A DNA stretch of 64,000 nucleotides from Hahella chejuensis KCTC 2396 (GTDB lineage: Bacteria > Pseudomonadota > Gammaproteobacteria > Pseudomonadales > Oleiphilaceae): the NCBI RefSeq assembly GCF_000012985.1, contig NC_007645.1, positions 1,302,001-1,366,000 of the forward strand. Direction: 5' to 3'. The translations under genes and the position numbers were made by a program. Positions 1-8,907 of this stretch are shown one piece after another; within the stretch, counting starts at the first letter, position 1, and every line of letters begins with the position of its first letter. The notes under the pieces were generated by a model. The model saw nothing but the letters and a program-made list of their open reading frames with translations, made no database searches and had not been told where the DNA came from.

Positions 1-39
1 ATGAAGGCGGAAAGCGGCATCGTGCAGTTGTTTCCCTGA
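1..39 (+). CDS. Possible 3' end of a gene cut by the window edge
   Basis: Frame 1 is open from base 1 and ends with TGA at 37-39, giving a tail ending in IVQLFP. It could be the last 12 codons of a forward gene that starts outside the window. Too little is present to name it, and chance is a real alternative. Confidence 0.2.
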   Translation: MKAESGIVQLFP

Positions 40-48
40 AGGAAGGTG

Positions 49-79
49 CAGCGGCGCTATCGAGAGATGCGCGCCGCTG
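49..79. terminator. GC-rich hairpin between convergent genes
   Basis: A 9-bp inverted repeat (CAGCGGCGC at 49-57, GCGCCGCTG at 71-79) lies between the possible forward gene end at 39 and the reverse gene ending at 90. There is no clear T tract, so a terminator role is inferred from position. Confidence 0.35.
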
Positions 80-89
80 TCAACTAACC

Positions 90-1031
90 TTAACTCTGTG
101 TGTCGTCGTCCATCGCGGCGGTCTGGAAGACGCCAGAGTTTTTCTCCTGCTCGTACTTGAGCGCGGCGCCGGCGACTGGCGCGCTTTTACCGGTGACGAT
201 CCACTGTTTGATACGGTTGGCGTCGCCAACGGGCGTACGTCTGCCATAGGAGTCCAGTAGCACCATGGCGACGGGGCGCTCGCCGACATTGGCGAGCATC
301 ACCAGGCAGCGGCCAGCTTCGTTGATAAATCCGGTTTTGCTCAGATTGACGCCCCAATCACCCTGGCGCACCAGGAGATTCGTGTTGCGGAATTCCATTT
401 CGTTTTCGGTTTCGCCCAGCTTAATCATGTAGCTGGGAGTGGTGGTGTAGTCACGGATGAGTTTATAGCGTGACGCGGTGGAGACCATTTTGACCAAGTC
501 CGATGCGGTGGAGACATTTTCCATGGACAGCCCGCTGGGCTCGACAAAGCGCGTGTTGCGCATACCCAGGGCTCTCGCTTTATCGTTCATGGCGCTGACG
601 AAGGCCGTCATGCCGCCAGGATAAGTGCGCCCCAGCGCCAGCGCCGCGCGGTTTTCTGAAGACATCAACGCCAACAGTAACAGTTCACTACGAGGCAAAA
701 CTGCGCCGATACGCATTCGAGAATAGGTGTTCTTCCAGGTATCGATGTCCTCTTCCGTAATCGTCAGCATCTCATCAAGCGGCAATTCCGCATCCAGCAC
801 CACCATGGCGGTCATCAGCTTACTGATGGAGGCGATAGGCGCCACGGTTTCCGGATTTTTGGCGAATAAGGTAACGCCGCTTTCTACATCCACCACCTTG
901 GCGTTCACGGACCCCAAACTGATGTTGGCCGTATCCAGGCTTTGCAGGTTTTCAGGAAGAGTGGTTTCAGAGTCAGCGAGTACAACCGAGGAACAGAATA
1001 AAAGAGACAGAGCGATCAGGATGTTTTTCAT
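90..1031 (-). CDS. pbpG: D-alanyl-D-alanine endopeptidase (PBP7 type)
   Basis: A 313-residue periplasmic serine peptidase of the S11 (low-molecular-weight penicillin-binding protein) family, which cuts peptidoglycan cross-links. All three penicillin-binding motifs are visible: SISK with the nucleophile Ser68, SEN at 125-127, and KTG at 232-234. The N-terminus MKNILIALSLLFCSSVVLA is a clear signal peptide. That is why I start at the ATG at 1029-1031 rather than at the longer open frame reaching 1169, whose extra 46 residues do not look like family sequence. The length fits PbpG (about 310) rather than the larger DacA/DacC enzymes, and no C-terminal amphipathic anchor domain is seen. Confidence 0.9.
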   Translation of the reverse strand: MKNILIALSLLFCSSVVLADSETTLPENLQSLDTANISLGSVNAKVVDVESGVTLFAKNPETVAPIASISKLMTAMVVLDAELPLDEMLTITEEDIDTWKNTYSRMRIGAVLPRSELLLLALMSSENRAALALGRTYPGGMTAFVSAMNDKARALGMRNTRFVEPSGLSMENVSTASDLVKMVSTASRYKLIRDYTTTPSYMIKLGETENEMEFRNTNLLVRQGDWGVNLSKTGFINEAGRCLVMLANVGERPVAMVLLDSYGRRTPVGDANRIKQWIVTGKSAPVAGAALKYEQEKNSGVFQTAAMDDDTQS

Positions 1032-1423
1032 AAGTGGCGCAACGTTGTAGTCAGGTCTGAAAAGAATCTTGCCGCACAAACCCCGACCGTAAACGGGTGT
1101 AAGGCGTGAATCAGGGCTTATTGTTCTAGCATAGACCAATTGTATGATTTTGCATCCCTGGAACGACAAAATTACACAATTCTATACCTTTTTAATCAAA
1201 AGATTATGGTGCTCTTTTAATGTAGTTTGGGTCAATGGGAAATCCGGTATAAAGCAAAGGTTTAGCTCGGATTAGGGGGCGCCGGGCAGGGTTGTTTATT
1301 GGCTTCCATGAATACGGATATGTTGGATTTTTTCCGGTGGAAAACTGGCTATGTGGCAGAGAAAGTCCAGCCTCATACAGTTTTAACATTACTGGCTTTT
1401 GCTATTTGCTGATATCGATTTGA

Positions 1424-1445
1424 AAGGCGCGGTGGGACGCGCCTT
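1424..1445 (-). terminator. Hairpin downstream of the 1131-residue gene
   Basis: Eight-bp perfect arms AAGGCGCG (1424-1431) and CGCGCCTT (1438-1445) flank a 6-nt loop, 15 nt past the stop of the reverse gene ending at 1460. The rest of 1032-1459 holds no convincing gene; the short reverse ORF at 1204-1389 has no recognisable features. Confidence 0.45.
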
Positions 1446-1459
1446 ATTGATGAAACAAT

Positions 1460-4400
1460 CTACTTGCTGCGTTTCTTCGCTTTTTTAGGCGCTGGTTTTT
1501 CCTGACTGTAGCCAAGAATCATGGCCTCGAACGCCATGGATTGCGCCAGTGACAGCGCGGCGCTTTCATTCTGGACGGGGATCTGTCCCGCGCTTTTCAA
1601 CTCCTCGTCCTCCATACAGGTGCGGAAGTAGAGATTATGCACGCCGCATTCAAACATGACGCTGTCGCTGGCGGGAGTAATCGTCAGCGTGTAGATGGCT
1701 TCGTCATCGTCGGGGCCTTTAATAGGCTGCTTGAAACAGATGGTTTCGCCCTTGCTAATTTGGATCGCGTTTGCGTCGGGTATGGCGCGGCGACGAGTTA
1801 GACGACTGACGTCGAAAGTATACAGATCCGCCTTGTCTACACAGCGTTTGAGTTTCTTTAAGCTGCTATCTATACGCTTATCGCTTTTGAATCGCGACAG
1901 GATCTGCGGCAGCCTGATCAGCGTCGGTTCTTCATCGCTCCAGTCTCCCAGAGGAAATGACAAGCGGTGATCCATCGCTTGAGTGAGCGCGCGGATCAAC
2001 GGCTCCGAATTCTGATCTTTAGTTAGGGCGACGGCGCGTGCGGCGATTAAATCCAGCCAGGGTAGAAAACGGGGCGCTGGATCGGCGAGTTGCGTTAACA
2101 GCTCAGCTATGTCTGTGCTGTATAACCACTCGCGTAAGCGGGCTTCAGGCTCTACGAAACGCATGGTGTAGAGAATCGTGTTGAAATGGTCTGCCGCCAT
2201 GTGCTCCAGTTGCAAGAGGCTCGCCAAGGCAGGCTGTGCGTCGACTCCCTGAATGCGCAAGGCGCGCAGTCCCTCTCTTGCTTCGACTCTATCGGTGTCG
2301 TCTCCACTGTATTGCAACAGGTCTGTTAAATACTGGGATAAAGCAGGTATGGCCTCCGGAGAGATGTGGTTTTCTTTGTAGATGCGCTTGCATACATGGT
2401 CCAGGTCGTGTCTTTCAGGATGACCCAGGGCGTCAGCGAGCTTGTCCACATCGACATAACTGGCGAACTGGTCTTTCTTCCGTCGAGCAGGGGCTTCGGC
2501 GCAATCTTTATTGAGTGCGCGATAACTGTCCCAGGCGATTTCTTTGAGCAGGACCTGTGCGGGAAATAAGTCGCTGTAGTCGGAGTAAAGATGATAACGG
2601 ACGTCCTCTGTCAGCGACGTCAGCTTAAGCTCCCCCGCTGCGCGCAGGGGGCCGCAAATGCGCGTGGCGTTACTGCGATTCCCCAACAGTCGACGCGCCC
2701 AGCCCAATAGTTCGGCATTATCCTTATCATCCGCCAACAAGGCGTAGAGCTGCCCGGATTTGATTTCCAGGTCGAAATACGGACTTTCAGTTTTACGCTT
2801 AAACAGTTTTTTAGCGGTGGCCTTGGCCGCTTTAGGATCTAACTTGCACCAGGCGATGGCGGCCTCAATATAGTTAAGCAGGGTGAAGTCTTCGATGGTC
2901 ATTTCAGTATCGTCAACTTCAATCGCTGCGACGCGCGTTACGTAATACTTAGCGAACTCCGCATGCTCTTTCAGGTCGTGGTTTCCGGCGAGCCTGAAGG
3001 CGTCTCCCAATATGTGCTTGAGCAACCTGAAATGCTCACGGTGACGGAGAAGCTTTTCGGCGACCTGTAAGGCTTCGCTGGAGTCTTCCTGCAAAAATAT
3101 ATGCGCTGCCGTTAGATAATGGTTTTCCACATTGATCATATTATCCAGCGTCGGGCCTTCCTCTCTGCGCTGCTGGGCCTGCTCCTGCTGATTTTTCAAC
3201 GCGACATCCAGAATATCGAACAGCCGCCAGGCGGCTTTGCTCATCATTTCGTTGCGACGGGGATGCTGGCTGTCCTGCAAGCATTGAATGACATACTCAA
3301 GGCGATCATCGTCTGGGGGCAGTTGTGATACTGCCGCTTCCAGCGCAGCCATTGCGTTGTCGTCGTCATACTTACCAAGAGTCAGGGTGATGCCTGAGTA
3401 AGCTTTTTTATGATCTGCGTCGTACTTCAACCCAGATTTAAACGCAGCGGCCAAAGGCAGTGACAAGCGCCTGTCTATAAGCTCTGGCTGTCGCTTGTAG
3501 GGCCACTCATTAAACGCGTCTTCAGTTCGCTCCTTGAAATAGGCGGTGACTATTTTATTGAATTCACTGTCTTGCTCCGCCAGGGCGGTCAGCGCCAGGT
3601 CATGGGTGGCGACGTCATCGGGGTATTCCGAGATCAGGGTTAGCGGATCGGCGCCGCCAGCGAGGCGTTGTTTACATTCTTCAGGCTTTAACTGTTTGAT
3701 CTGAGTTTCGCCTCTGGCTTCCAGCAGGTCCGCGCGACGCGCAGGCTCCAGATGCTCAGGAGAGCAATTGGCTTGAGTCTGGTTTATCAGGTCAGTTATT
3801 TTTTGATGGTCAAGACGTCCGAATGTTGCGGAATCCGGCTTGGTTTCCAAGGCGGTCAGTGTCTCATCCAGCGCTTCTGCAATGGCTTGCGTAATGCTTC
3901 CCAGGGCGCTGGCCTGTTTGACCAGATCGATCGTGTCACGACAGGCGGCATGATTTCCCAGAAAGAAGTGCGCAAGCATCCAATAGTTCGCCAGCGCAGG
4001 TTCTTTATCGAGTAATGGTTTCTCCCGCTCGTACACTTCAAACGTTGGGGCTTGATCCATTTTGGAAGCGAAGGCGTAAGTGGGGCGGCCGGAGGGATGT
4101 CCATGCAGCCAGTCTGTGCGGCTGAATAATTGTTTGGGATCGTGGTAGTAGGGGCGTTGTTCTATTTCCGCTTTGGCGAAGGGGTTGAAGTCTTCTATGG
4201 CTTGTTTGGCGGCGTCGGAGTGTTTGCTGAACCATTCTTCTTCCTGGAAGTCTTCTTCGTTCTCATTCTCTTCATCTTCATCTTCATCTTCGTCCTCATC
4301 CATGTCATCGTCGTCTGGTTCTCTAGGGCAGTCCTCCTCCCAACGGTCGGCGACGAAGTCGGCGATGGAGAAGTACTCTTCGGAGGAGGGCTCTCCGGTT

Positions 4401-4855
4401 TCGTGATCGTAAATAATCACTCGGGCCGTGCCGAGAGGAGAGGGGAGCATGTTGAGAAAGCAGGTATCGCCGCTGGGGTCTCGGCCGATAATTTCGAGCC
4501 CGGTGAGCAGCCGCATAATCAGTTCGAAGTCACGGAGAGAGACTGCGATGTCTTTGGCGCTGACTTTGTCAGGCAGGCTCATCATTTCACCGGCAAGCAT
4601 CCAGACATCCTGGGCGAGGCCACTGTACCTGTTGTAAGCGGTCATGCACTCTTCGGCTTCGATGACTTCAGCAGGGACGGGATAGCCGAAAAGCGCCTCT
4701 ACGCGTTTGGCTTTGTCCTTGAATTTACCTTTTTGCTTGCGGGCGATGTTTAAGAAGTCCTTTCTGTCCGCGTCCTGCTGCAGGATGTAGTAGCTCATGA
4801 TTTCCGCCAGCTTGCCGCCCAGCAGATCGTCTCGCGTCAGTATGGGATTATTCAT
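1460..4855 (-). CDS. Large acidic protein of unknown function
   Basis: An 1131-residue protein I do not recognise. It has no signal peptide or membrane segment and so is probably cytosolic. The middle is rich in Ala/Leu/Glu helices reminiscent of alpha-solenoid (TPR/HEAT-like) repeats, but I cannot define a repeat unit. Around residues 180-210 there is a run composed almost entirely of Asp/Glu, and the C-terminus is Lys/Arg-rich (KKAKKRSK). The start ATG at 4853-4855 overlaps the upstream gene's stop by 8 nt (upstream TAA at 4848-4850), so the two are almost certainly translationally coupled and may work together. A hairpin terminator follows at 1424-1445. Confidence 0.75.
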   Translation of the reverse strand: MNNPILTRDDLLGGKLAEIMSYYILQQDADRKDFLNIARKQKGKFKDKAKRVEALFGYPVPAEVIEAEECMTAYNRYSGLAQDVWMLAGEMMSLPDKVSAKDIAVSLRDFELIMRLLTGLEIIGRDPSGDTCFLNMLPSPLGTARVIIYDHETGEPSSEEYFSIADFVADRWEEDCPREPDDDDMDEDEDEDEDEENENEEDFQEEEWFSKHSDAAKQAIEDFNPFAKAEIEQRPYYHDPKQLFSRTDWLHGHPSGRPTYAFASKMDQAPTFEVYEREKPLLDKEPALANYWMLAHFFLGNHAACRDTIDLVKQASALGSITQAIAEALDETLTALETKPDSATFGRLDHQKITDLINQTQANCSPEHLEPARRADLLEARGETQIKQLKPEECKQRLAGGADPLTLISEYPDDVATHDLALTALAEQDSEFNKIVTAYFKERTEDAFNEWPYKRQPELIDRRLSLPLAAAFKSGLKYDADHKKAYSGITLTLGKYDDDNAMAALEAAVSQLPPDDDRLEYVIQCLQDSQHPRRNEMMSKAAWRLFDILDVALKNQQEQAQQRREEGPTLDNMINVENHYLTAAHIFLQEDSSEALQVAEKLLRHREHFRLLKHILGDAFRLAGNHDLKEHAEFAKYYVTRVAAIEVDDTEMTIEDFTLLNYIEAAIAWCKLDPKAAKATAKKLFKRKTESPYFDLEIKSGQLYALLADDKDNAELLGWARRLLGNRSNATRICGPLRAAGELKLTSLTEDVRYHLYSDYSDLFPAQVLLKEIAWDSYRALNKDCAEAPARRKKDQFASYVDVDKLADALGHPERHDLDHVCKRIYKENHISPEAIPALSQYLTDLLQYSGDDTDRVEAREGLRALRIQGVDAQPALASLLQLEHMAADHFNTILYTMRFVEPEARLREWLYSTDIAELLTQLADPAPRFLPWLDLIAARAVALTKDQNSEPLIRALTQAMDHRLSFPLGDWSDEEPTLIRLPQILSRFKSDKRIDSSLKKLKRCVDKADLYTFDVSRLTRRRAIPDANAIQISKGETICFKQPIKGPDDDEAIYTLTITPASDSVMFECGVHNLYFRTCMEDEELKSAGQIPVQNESAALSLAQSMAFEAMILGYSQEKPAPKKAKKRSK

Positions 4856-5378
4856 TCTTACTTCCAGGAAATGCAGGTCTTATAAATGAATGGCGTGTTT
4901 GTTCTGATAAACAGCATAACTCATATTTCGACATATCCCGAACCGACACCCGGGCCAGGAAGAAACCGTGGCGCTTGAACATCAGATAGGAACGGAATAC
5001 GACGAAACTGATCGACTCCGACGTGGCTTGAGGGTTGATATCGTCCGGGCCATGGCCGGTGTAGGCCTCGACGCCGGCCCAGTAAGGCGAGTCGGCGCAT
5101 ACCAGCTCTCCCATATGATTGAGTTTGCAAAGTATTTCCGCTATGCCTTTGGCCTGCGACGGCGAGAAATGGCTGACGAATACGCCATTTTGAATCAGCA
5201 GATTGTTCAGGTCTGCGATGTCGCAGACTTCTTCTTCGATATTATCGTTGGCGTACACCAGCTTGAAGCGGGTGAGCCGGGCGATATCCTGATAGGTGGC
5301 GCGTTCCTCAAACTCGCTCACTGAATAAAGAGTGAGCTCCCAACCAGCGCCACAGATTTTTCCCGCCACTTTTGTCAT
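4848..5378 (-). CDS. Hypothetical protein coupled to the large acidic protein
   Basis: A 176-residue soluble protein of unknown family, first gene of a two-gene unit with the 1131-residue protein. The open frame extends upstream to 5486. I prefer the ATG at 5376-5378 (MTKVAGKICGAGWELTLYSV) because the 36 residues before it are basic and Cys-rich, unlike the rest. The alternating beta/alpha pattern suggests a compact globular domain, but no motif allows a function. The 8-nt overlap with the downstream gene indicates co-translation. An adaptor or immunity-like partner is possible but only a guess. Confidence 0.65.
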   Translation of the reverse strand: MTKVAGKICGAGWELTLYSVSEFEERATYQDIARLTRFKLVYANDNIEEEVCDIADLNNLLIQNGVFVSHFSPSQAKGIAEILCKLNHMGELVCADSPYWAGVEAYTGHGPDDINPQATSESISFVVFRSYLMFKRHGFFLARVSVRDMSKYELCCLSEQTRHSFIRPAFPGSKNE

Positions 5379-5622
5379 TGTCTTCTTCCAACTCCCTAAA
5401 TCGGCTCGATCAGCGTTGAGCGTCGCTATCGCATCCGGTCGGCGCCGGATGCAGAAACATAATAGACGCTCATAACCGCACGCCACCTGGGGTGTACCCT
5501 AGGAGGCGTTGAAGAAACGCTGTGCAACGCCGGCTGACTTTGCCGATTCCCTGAAGAACTACGTTATATATGTACTGAATTTACAAAATTATCCCGATTT
5601 CATGGAAATTTTGTCAAAAAAG

Positions 5623-5628
5623 TATAAT
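5623..5628 (+). promoter_or_regulatory. Candidate -10 box of the polyol operon
   Basis: A perfect TATAAT lies 112 nt upstream of the binding-protein start in the AT-rich part of the 5379-5740 gap. No good -35 box is seen 16-18 nt before it, which would fit an activator-dependent promoter served by the AraC protein at the operon's end. Inference only. Confidence 0.3.
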
Positions 5629-5740
5629 TTTTTCGATGGCAGGTATTAGAGTTGGAAACTGGATTGGCGCATAGTAATTCTGCTTTAAGTCATTAAGGCC
5701 CCCTTTGAATATAAAAATAACACTTCTTCGGAGGTAACCT

Positions 5741-7057
5741 ATGAAGTTTCTATCCCGCGCTGCGCTGGTTTCGGCAGCGACCATTTCCCTGGGGATCTCG
5801 TCTCTCGCGTCAGCGGTTGAGGAAATCACAATCGCTACCGTCAACAACGGCCACATGATCGAAATGCAGAAGTTGAGCAGCCATTTCGAAAAGGCCAATC
5901 CAGATATCAAATTGAAATGGGTGACGCTGGAAGAAGGCGTGTTGCGCCAGAACGTCACACAGGACATCGCCAATAAGAGCGGCTTGTATGATGTGATGAC
6001 CATCGGCATGTACGAAACGCCGATCTGGGGCAAACGTGGTTGGTTAAAGGAAATAAACACCGACGCGTCCTATGATGTAGACGATATTCTACCGGCGGTT
6101 CGTAAAGGACTGTCTGTCGACGGCAAACTCTATGCGGCGCCTTTTTACGGCGAAAGCTCCATGATCATGTACCGCAAGGACCTGGTGGAAAAAGCGGGCA
6201 TGACCATCGAAGACCGACCCACCTGGGGACATATCAGAGACGTTGCGGCGGCGCTGCATAAGCCCAAGGACGGCGTCTACGGCATCTGCCTGCGCGGCAA
6301 ATCCGGATGGGGCGACAACATGGCGTTCATCTCCACCATGGCCAACTCATTTGGCGCGCGCTGGTTCGATGAGAAATGGAAACCGCAGCTGACGACGCCC
6401 GCCTGGACTCACGCCGTCAGCTTCTATGTCGATCTGTTGAAGAACTACGGTCCGCCAGGCTCCAGCTCCAACAGCTTCAATGAGATTCTGGCGCTGTTCA
6501 ATGAAGGCAAGTGCGGCATCTGGATCGACGCTACTATTGCGGCGTCATTCGTCAGCGATCCCAAACAGAGCAAGGTTGCGGACAAAGTCGCCTTCGCTCA
6601 ATCACCCGTCGCTGTGACCGATAAAGGCGCAAACTGGCTATGGGCCTGGTCGCTGGCGATCCCCGCCGCCACCAAGCATGCTGACGCGGCGCAGAAGTTC
6701 GTCACCTGGGCCACTTCCAAGGAATATATTCAATTGGTGGCGGATACGCAGGGATGGGGCTCGGTTCCCACCGGCACGCGCACCAGCACCTATGAAAACC
6801 CTGAGTTCCTGAAAGCAGCGGTATTCGCATCAGCGGAGCTCAAGGCCATCAACTCCGCCAACCCGGAAGACAACACTCTGGAGCCGTCGCCCTATATCGG
6901 CGTGCAGTTCGCCGCTATCCCTGAGTTTCAGGCGATTGGCATGGCGACCGGGCAGATGTTGACCGGGGCGTTGACGGGCAGCGTGTCCGTTGAAAAAGCG
7001 CTGCAGTCCGCCAATGTGTCGGCGGATCGTCAGATGCGTCAGTCCGGCTATTACTGA
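5741..7057 (+). CDS. Polyol ABC transporter substrate-binding protein (SmoE/MtlE type)
   Basis: A 438-residue periplasmic binding protein of the family 1 (maltose/sorbitol-type) extracellular solute binders. It starts with a signal peptide (MKFLSRAALVSAATISLGIS, cleavage probably after residue 25, LASA). GGAGGT lies 5 nt before the ATG, an excellent ribosome site. It heads a cluster of binding protein, two permeases, ATPase, polyol dehydrogenase and AraC regulator, the layout of the sorbitol/mannitol systems of Rhodobacter (smo) and Pseudomonas (mtl). The polyol assignment therefore rests mainly on context and on the dehydrogenase, not on visible ligand residues. Confidence 0.85.
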   Translation: MKFLSRAALVSAATISLGISSLASAVEEITIATVNNGHMIEMQKLSSHFEKANPDIKLKWVTLEEGVLRQNVTQDIANKSGLYDVMTIGMYETPIWGKRGWLKEINTDASYDVDDILPAVRKGLSVDGKLYAAPFYGESSMIMYRKDLVEKAGMTIEDRPTWGHIRDVAAALHKPKDGVYGICLRGKSGWGDNMAFISTMANSFGARWFDEKWKPQLTTPAWTHAVSFYVDLLKNYGPPGSSSNSFNEILALFNEGKCGIWIDATIAASFVSDPKQSKVADKVAFAQSPVAVTDKGANWLWAWSLAIPAATKHADAAQKFVTWATSKEYIQLVADTQGWGSVPTGTRTSTYENPEFLKAAVFASAELKAINSANPEDNTLEPSPYIGVQFAAIPEFQAIGMATGQMLTGALTGSVSVEKALQSANVSADRQMRQSGYY

Positions 7058-7190
7058 TCCGCACTTCGCGACATGAGATAAGCCGCCTGCGCCGACGTGT
7101 TTGTGGGCATTCACGGCGGGCTGCGGGCGGCGATTCTAACCGCGAAGCCGTCTTCGGATCTTAAGAACCCAGTTACCAGAGAGTGTTTCG

Positions 7191-8051
7191 ATGCAACGTG
7201 CTGTAACGCGAACGTTACTCGCTCCGTCCGTCATCTCACTGTTGTTGTGGATGATCGTGCCCCTGGCGATGACGATATATTTCTCCACCATCCGTTATAA
7301 CCTGCTGTACCCCGGCGAGCATAACTTTACTGGCTTGCTGAACTACGAGTTTTTCGTCACCGACCCCGGCTTCTGGCCTGCGGTGAACAATACCCTGATC
7401 CTGTTGGGATCGGTGCTGGCCATTACGGTGGTGCTTGGCGTGGCGTTGTCCGCTCTGATTGATCAGCCTTTCTTTGGTCGCGGCGCGGTGCGCGTATTGT
7501 TGATCTCTCCGTTTTTCGTCATGCCTACGGTCAGCGCATTGATCTGGAAAAACATGATGATGAACCCGGTGTATGGCGTCTTCGCCTGGATTTCCCAAAC
7601 GCTGGGAATGGAGCCGATGGACTGGCTGGCGGACGTCCCCCTGTTTTCCATCATCATCATGGTGAGCTGGCAGTGGCTGCCGTTTGCGATTCTGGTGTTC
7701 GTCACCGCGTTGCAGTCTCAGGATACCGAGCAGAAGGAAGCCGCGCGTATGGACGGCGCCGCCAGCTGGCATATTTTCCGCTATCTCACCATTCCCCATC
7801 TCGCTCGCCCGGTCGCTGTGGTGATCATGATCGAAACCATTTTTCTGTTGGTGGTGTTCGCAGAGATTTATGTTTCAACCGGCGGCGGCCCCGGCTATGA
7901 CAGTACCAACCTGGCGTATCTGATCTATTCCCAGGCGCTGCTGCAATTCGACGTGGGCATTGCGTCCGCAGGCGGTTTGTTCGCGGTGGTGTTGGCCAAT
8001 ATTGTGGCGTTTTTCCTGATTCGCGCCATCGGCAAGAACTTAACGGTGTGA
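7191..8051 (+). CDS. Polyol ABC transporter permease 1 (SmoF/MtlF type)
   Basis: A 286-residue inner-membrane permease with about six hydrophobic segments, the first at residues 10-30 (SVISLLLWMIVPLAMTIYF). The cytoplasmic EAA loop that contacts the ATPase is clear (KEAARMDGAASWHIFRYLTI, about residues 183-202). It lies 133 nt after the binding protein and ends 7 nt before the second permease. Length and topology fit the MalF/UgpA-like half of carbohydrate importers (CUT1 class). Confidence 0.88.
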   Translation: MQRAVTRTLLAPSVISLLLWMIVPLAMTIYFSTIRYNLLYPGEHNFTGLLNYEFFVTDPGFWPAVNNTLILLGSVLAITVVLGVALSALIDQPFFGRGAVRVLLISPFFVMPTVSALIWKNMMMNPVYGVFAWISQTLGMEPMDWLADVPLFSIIIMVSWQWLPFAILVFVTALQSQDTEQKEAARMDGAASWHIFRYLTIPHLARPVAVVIMIETIFLLVVFAEIYVSTGGGPGYDSTNLAYLIYSQALLQFDVGIASAGGLFAVVLANIVAFFLIRAIGKNLTV

Positions 8052-8058
8052 GGCGGCT

Positions 8059-8889
8059 ATGAATCTGAAGCAAAAAAATAAAGTGCGCACCTGGATTGTA
8101 GGCGTTTCCGCCTGGGGAATCGCGTTGCTGCTGTTTTTCCCCATTCTGTGGATGTTCCTGACCTCGTTCAAAACCGAACTGCAGGCGATTTCCACGCCGC
8201 CTACATTAGTGTTCGAACCGACCCTGGAGAACTTCTCGCTGGTGCAGGAGCGCAGCGATTACCTGAAGCACGCCATCAACTCCATTGTGACGTCCTTCGG
8301 CGCGACTATTCTGGCGCTGCTGATCGCCATTCCCGGCGCTTACGCCATGGCGTTTTATCCCGGAAAGCGCACCAAGGATCTGTTGCTGTGGATGCTGTCC
8401 ACCAAAATGCTGCCGGCGGTGGGCGTATTGGTGCCGATTTATATTCTGTACCGTGATTACGGGCTGCTTGATACGCGCCTTGGTCTGATCATCATCTTCA
8501 CCATGATGAACCTGCCCATCGTGGTGTGGATGCTGTTTTCCTACTTCAAAGACATTCCCAGGGAAATCCTGGAAGCCTGCAGGATGGACGGCGCCAGCCC
8601 CATGGGTGAGGTGGTGAAAATCGTCATGCCGCTGGCCTGGGGCGGCATCGCCTCCACTGGCCTGTTATCCATCGTGCTGTGCTGGAACGAGGCGTTCTGG
8701 TCTCTCAATCTGACTGCGGCGGACGCCGGCACGCTGACCGCCATGATCGCCTCTTACTCCAGCCCGGAAGGCCTGTTCTGGGCCAAGCTGTCGGCGGCTT
8801 CCACGCTGGCCTGCGCTCCCATCGTCGCGTTCGGCTGGTTGTGTCAGAAGCAGTTGGTGCAGGGCCTGACGTTCGGCGCCGTGAAATAG
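8059..8889 (+). CDS. Polyol ABC transporter permease 2 (SmoG/MtlG type)
   Basis: A 276-residue inner-membrane permease, the MalG/UgpE-like partner of the preceding gene. It has six predicted membrane segments and a canonical EAA loop (EILEACRMDGASPMGEVVKI, about residues 170-190). A short GAGGCGGCT ribosome site sits directly before the ATG, and the gap to the upstream stop is only 7 nt, so translation is probably coupled. Confidence 0.88.
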   Translation: MNLKQKNKVRTWIVGVSAWGIALLLFFPILWMFLTSFKTELQAISTPPTLVFEPTLENFSLVQERSDYLKHAINSIVTSFGATILALLIAIPGAYAMAFYPGKRTKDLLLWMLSTKMLPAVGVLVPIYILYRDYGLLDTRLGLIIIFTMMNLPIVVWMLFSYFKDIPREILEACRMDGASPMGEVVKIVMPLAWGGIASTGLLSIVLCWNEAFWSLNLTAADAGTLTAMIASYSSPEGLFWAKLSAASTLACAPIVAFGWLCQKQLVQGLTFGAVK

Positions 8890-8907
8890 TTTTCGAGGAT
8901 TTATCCG

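Noticed and set aside
1204..1389. 61-codon reverse ORF
   Set aside because: Short, no motif, no ribosome site; probably chance.
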